A stretch of DNA of 64,000 nt from Candidatus Rubrivivax defluviihabitans. Its GTDB lineage: Bacteria; Pseudomonadota; Gammaproteobacteria; Burkholderiales; Burkholderiaceae_C. Below are positions 62,357-64,000 of the stretch, piece by piece. The notes below the pieces were generated by a model. It saw only the letters and a program-made list of their open reading frames with translations, was not told where the DNA came from and ran no database searches. The stretch is from contig JADJMW010000001.1 of assembly GCA_016709385.1 (NCBI GenBank), forward strand, positions 62,001-126,000, given 5' to 3'. Positions within the stretch are counted from its first letter, which is position 1; the number at the start of each line of letters is the position of its first letter. A program made the translations under genes and the position numbers.

Positions 62357-62795
62357 GCCGACGCCGCGCCGCGACACCCCGGGCGCCATAGGCAGCGTGC
62401 TGCTCATTGGCGCGGGCGTCGCCGCGCTGATCTTTTCGAGCGAGTTCTCCGACCTGGGTGCGGTATTCCCGCGCGCCATCGGCGGGTTGCTCGTGGCCAT
62501 GGGCGTGCTGTACCTGGTGTTCTACGCGTTGGGCCGCACGCAGCGCGCCGCACCGGCGGCGGGTTCCAACCTGCGCCGCGCCGGCGTGGCCGTGGTCATG
62601 CTGGCATGGGCCTTCGCGCTGCCTGCCATGGGCTTCCTGGCCAGCAGTGCCATCGCCTTCGTGCTGTTGCTGATGCTGGCCAACCACGAGCGCTGGACGA
62701 TGCGCACCGTGCTGCTGTACGGCGCCACCGGCGTGCTCGTGCTGGGCGGGCTGTACGCGCTGTTCAAGCATGCGCTGCAGGTGCCGCTGCCCTGA
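62349..62795 (+). CDS. tctB: Tripartite tricarboxylate transporter small membrane subunit
   Basis: The product is 148 residues with four membrane helices and the TctB layout: short N-terminal tail, GVAALIFSSEFSDLGAVFPR between helices one and two, and a C-terminal helix GVLVLGGLYALFKHALQVPLP. It assists the TctA subunit. Gene order receptor-large-small is less common than TctCBA. Confidence 0.85.
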   Translation: MSEPTPRRDTPGAIGSVLLIGAGVAALIFSSEFSDLGAVFPRAIGGLLVAMGVLYLVFYALGRTQRAAPAAGSNLRRAGVAVVMLAWAFALPAMGFLASSAIAFVLLLMLANHERWTMRTVLLYGATGVLVLGGLYALFKHALQVPLP

Positions 62796-62816
62796 GTCTG
62801 GAGGAATGGAAGAGCC

Positions 62817-63740
62817 ATGCGCATCCTGATCTGCGAATTCATGGACGAACGTGCGGTGAACCGCCTGCGCTCGGCCCACGACGTGCACTACGACGCCGCG
62901 CTGGTGGACGATGCGCCGGCGCTGCTGCACGAAGCCGCCCGCGCCGATGCACTGGTGGTGCGCAACCGCACGCAAGTGCGCGGCGCCCTGCTCGAAGCCC
63001 TGGTGCGCTGCCGCGTGGTGGGCCGGCTCGGCGTGGGCCTGGACAATATCGACGTGGCCGGCTGCGAAGCGCGCGGCATGCGCGTCATTCCCGCCACCGG
63101 CGCCAATGCCCTGAGCGTGGCCGAGTACGTGGTCACTGCCGCGCTGATGCTGCTGCGCGGCGCCTATGCGTCGACGCCGGCGGTGGCCGCTGGCCAGTGG
63201 CCGCGCACGGCGCTGTCCAGCGGGCGCGAAGCCGCGGGCAGGACATTGGGCTTGATCGGTTACGGCTCCATCGGCCAGCTCACGGCGCGGCTGGCGCGGG
63301 GCCTGGGCCTGCGCGTGATCGCCTTCGACGCCATGATGGACGGCGACCACCCGGCTTTCGCCGACGGTGCGGCGGCCTGCGCCGGGCTGGACGAGGTGAT
63401 CCAGACCGCCGACGTGGTGAGCCTGCACGTGCCGCTGGTGGACGCCACGCGCGGCCTCTTCGACGCCGCGCGCATCGCCGCCATGAAGCCGGGCGCGGTG
63501 CTGATCAATACCGCGCGCGGCGGCATCGTCGACGAAGTGGCGCTGGCCGCGGCGCTGAAGAGCGGCCACCTGGGCGGCGCCGCGCTGGACGTCTTCGCCG
63601 GCGAGCCGCTGCCGGCCGTGCCCCATTTCCAGGACTGCCCGAACCTGCTGCTCACGCCGCACATCGCCGGCCTGACCGCCGAATCGAACGAGCGCGTGAG
63701 TTTTCTCGTCGCCGACAAGCTGCTGGAGGCGCTGGCTTGA
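62817..63740 (+). CDS. NAD-dependent D-2-hydroxyacid dehydrogenase (SlcC-like candidate)
   Basis: The product is 307 residues. The NAD-binding motif GRTLGLIGYGSIGQLTARLA is mid-protein. Catalytic residues appear in NTARGGIVDE (Arg), the GEPLP glutamate and TPHIAGLT (His). It reversibly oxidises a 2-hydroxyacid to a 2-ketoacid. In sulfolactate degraders the equivalent enzyme, SlcC, oxidises (S)-sulfolactate to sulfopyruvate. Phosphoglycerate or other hydroxyacid dehydrogenases share the motifs. Confidence 0.85.
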   Translation: MRILICEFMDERAVNRLRSAHDVHYDAALVDDAPALLHEAARADALVVRNRTQVRGALLEALVRCRVVGRLGVGLDNIDVAGCEARGMRVIPATGANALSVAEYVVTAALMLLRGAYASTPAVAAGQWPRTALSSGREAAGRTLGLIGYGSIGQLTARLARGLGLRVIAFDAMMDGDHPAFADGAAACAGLDEVIQTADVVSLHVPLVDATRGLFDAARIAAMKPGAVLINTARGGIVDEVALAAALKSGHLGGAALDVFAGEPLPAVPHFQDCPNLLLTPHIAGLTAESNERVSFLVADKLLEALA

Positions 63741-64000
63741 GATTCACGCTGGACGAGTTGCGGTCTCGCGTCGAGGCCGCGCTGGTGGCCGCTGGCGCCG
63801 CACCGGCCATGGCTGCCAGCACGGCGCGCGCACTGGTGCTGGCCGAAGCGCAGGGGCAGGGCGGGCACGGCCTCTCGCGCGTGGTGCAGTACGCCACCCA
63901 TCTGCGCAATGGCCGCGTCAACGGCTACGCGCAGCCGGTCGTGCTGCGCCGCAGGGGCGGCGCGCTGCTGATCGATGCCCGGGAAGGCCTGGCCTTCCCG
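63737..64000 (+). CDS. Malate/L-lactate dehydrogenase (Ldh_2) family, ComC-like (partial)
   Basis: Only the first 88 codons are in the window. A TTG start overlaps the previous stop as TTGA. The sequence FTLDELRSRVEAALVAAG then GQGGHGLSRVVQYATHLRNG is the N-terminus of the Ldh_2 family, which includes ComC, (2R)-3-sulfolactate dehydrogenase, ureidoglycolate and L-malate/L-lactate dehydrogenases. It uses NAD(P)H. With the preceding enzyme it could racemise a hydroxyacid through its keto acid. Confidence 0.8.
   Translation, partial: MRFTLDELRSRVEAALVAAGAAPAMAASTARALVLAEAQGQGGHGLSRVVQYATHLRNGRVNGYAQPVVLRRRGGALLIDAREGLAFP

Noticed and set aside
1..64000. CRISPR arrays, rRNA, prophage or insertion sequences
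   Set aside because: No regularly spaced repeats, RNA-gene blocks, integrases, transposases or phage structural genes were found on either strand.

Overview
The window is about 64 kb of very GC-rich, gene-dense DNA. The organism is most likely a Burkholderiales betaproteobacterium (Comamonadaceae or a Rubrivivax/Leptothrix-type relative). The grounds are codon and base composition, a tripartite tricarboxylate transporter with a Bug-type receptor, the five-step hut pathway (HutF plus HutG deformylase), and many co-directional genes overlapping by ATGA or GTGA. This placement is an inference; there is no rRNA, and I saw no tRNA, CRISPR array, prophage or insertion sequence. Almost everything reads as chromosomal nutrient uptake and catabolism.

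Layout. 1-8305: a sugar or polyol operon. It has a MalK-type ATPase tail, a binding protein, two permeases, an FGGY kinase and a DeoR repressor on the plus strand. Converging on it are an AraD-like 4-epimerase, a UlaE-like 3-epimerase and an FG-GAP protein on the minus strand. Together they fit L-xylulose -> L-xylulose-5-P -> L-ribulose-5-P -> D-xylulose-5-P. 8483-9637: a PLP enzyme. 9709-12400: a disturbed region. The DUF808 gene is frameshifted, and its 3' end recurs twice more downstream. Between the copies lie a lone HTH antitoxin (with a possible toxin remnant) and an NTF2-like gene, each followed by a hairpin resembling an integron attC site. 12400-18515: FKBP, glnS, small membrane proteins, a LytS/LytTR-type two-component pair and DUF1499.

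18590-31113: an M14 carboxypeptidase, then the complete histidine utilization locus (hutFGIDC leftward, hutUH rightward) around a clear HutC operator. A NitT/TauT-type ABC transporter follows hutH. 31134-39541: DUF2252, a fused glycine-betaine-type binding protein/permease, argG, an asparaginase, DUF429, a K+/H+ antiporter and a cyclic-nucleotide-binding protein. 39824-44773: a 1195-residue zinc-ribbon/cyclase/ATPase regulator and two fasciclin-domain proteins. 44918-56257: an Lhr-type helicase, a secreted nuclease, a peptide-type binding protein, a C26 amidohydrolase, an S1C protease overlapping an FHA membrane protein, a DauA-like oxidase, arginase and a LOG protein.

57047-64000: a GntR-controlled catabolic cluster. 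It encodes a two-subunit UxaA-family lyase, a TtuC/DmlA-type dehydrogenase, TctCAB, a D-2-hydroxyacid dehydrogenase and an Ldh_2-family dehydrogenase cut by the window end. Its composition matches the known two-dehydrogenase racemization plus SuyAB route for sulfolactate, but a tartrate-type or other hydroxyacid substrate is also possible. The most unusual structural feature is the cassette-like region at 10.5-12.4 kb.
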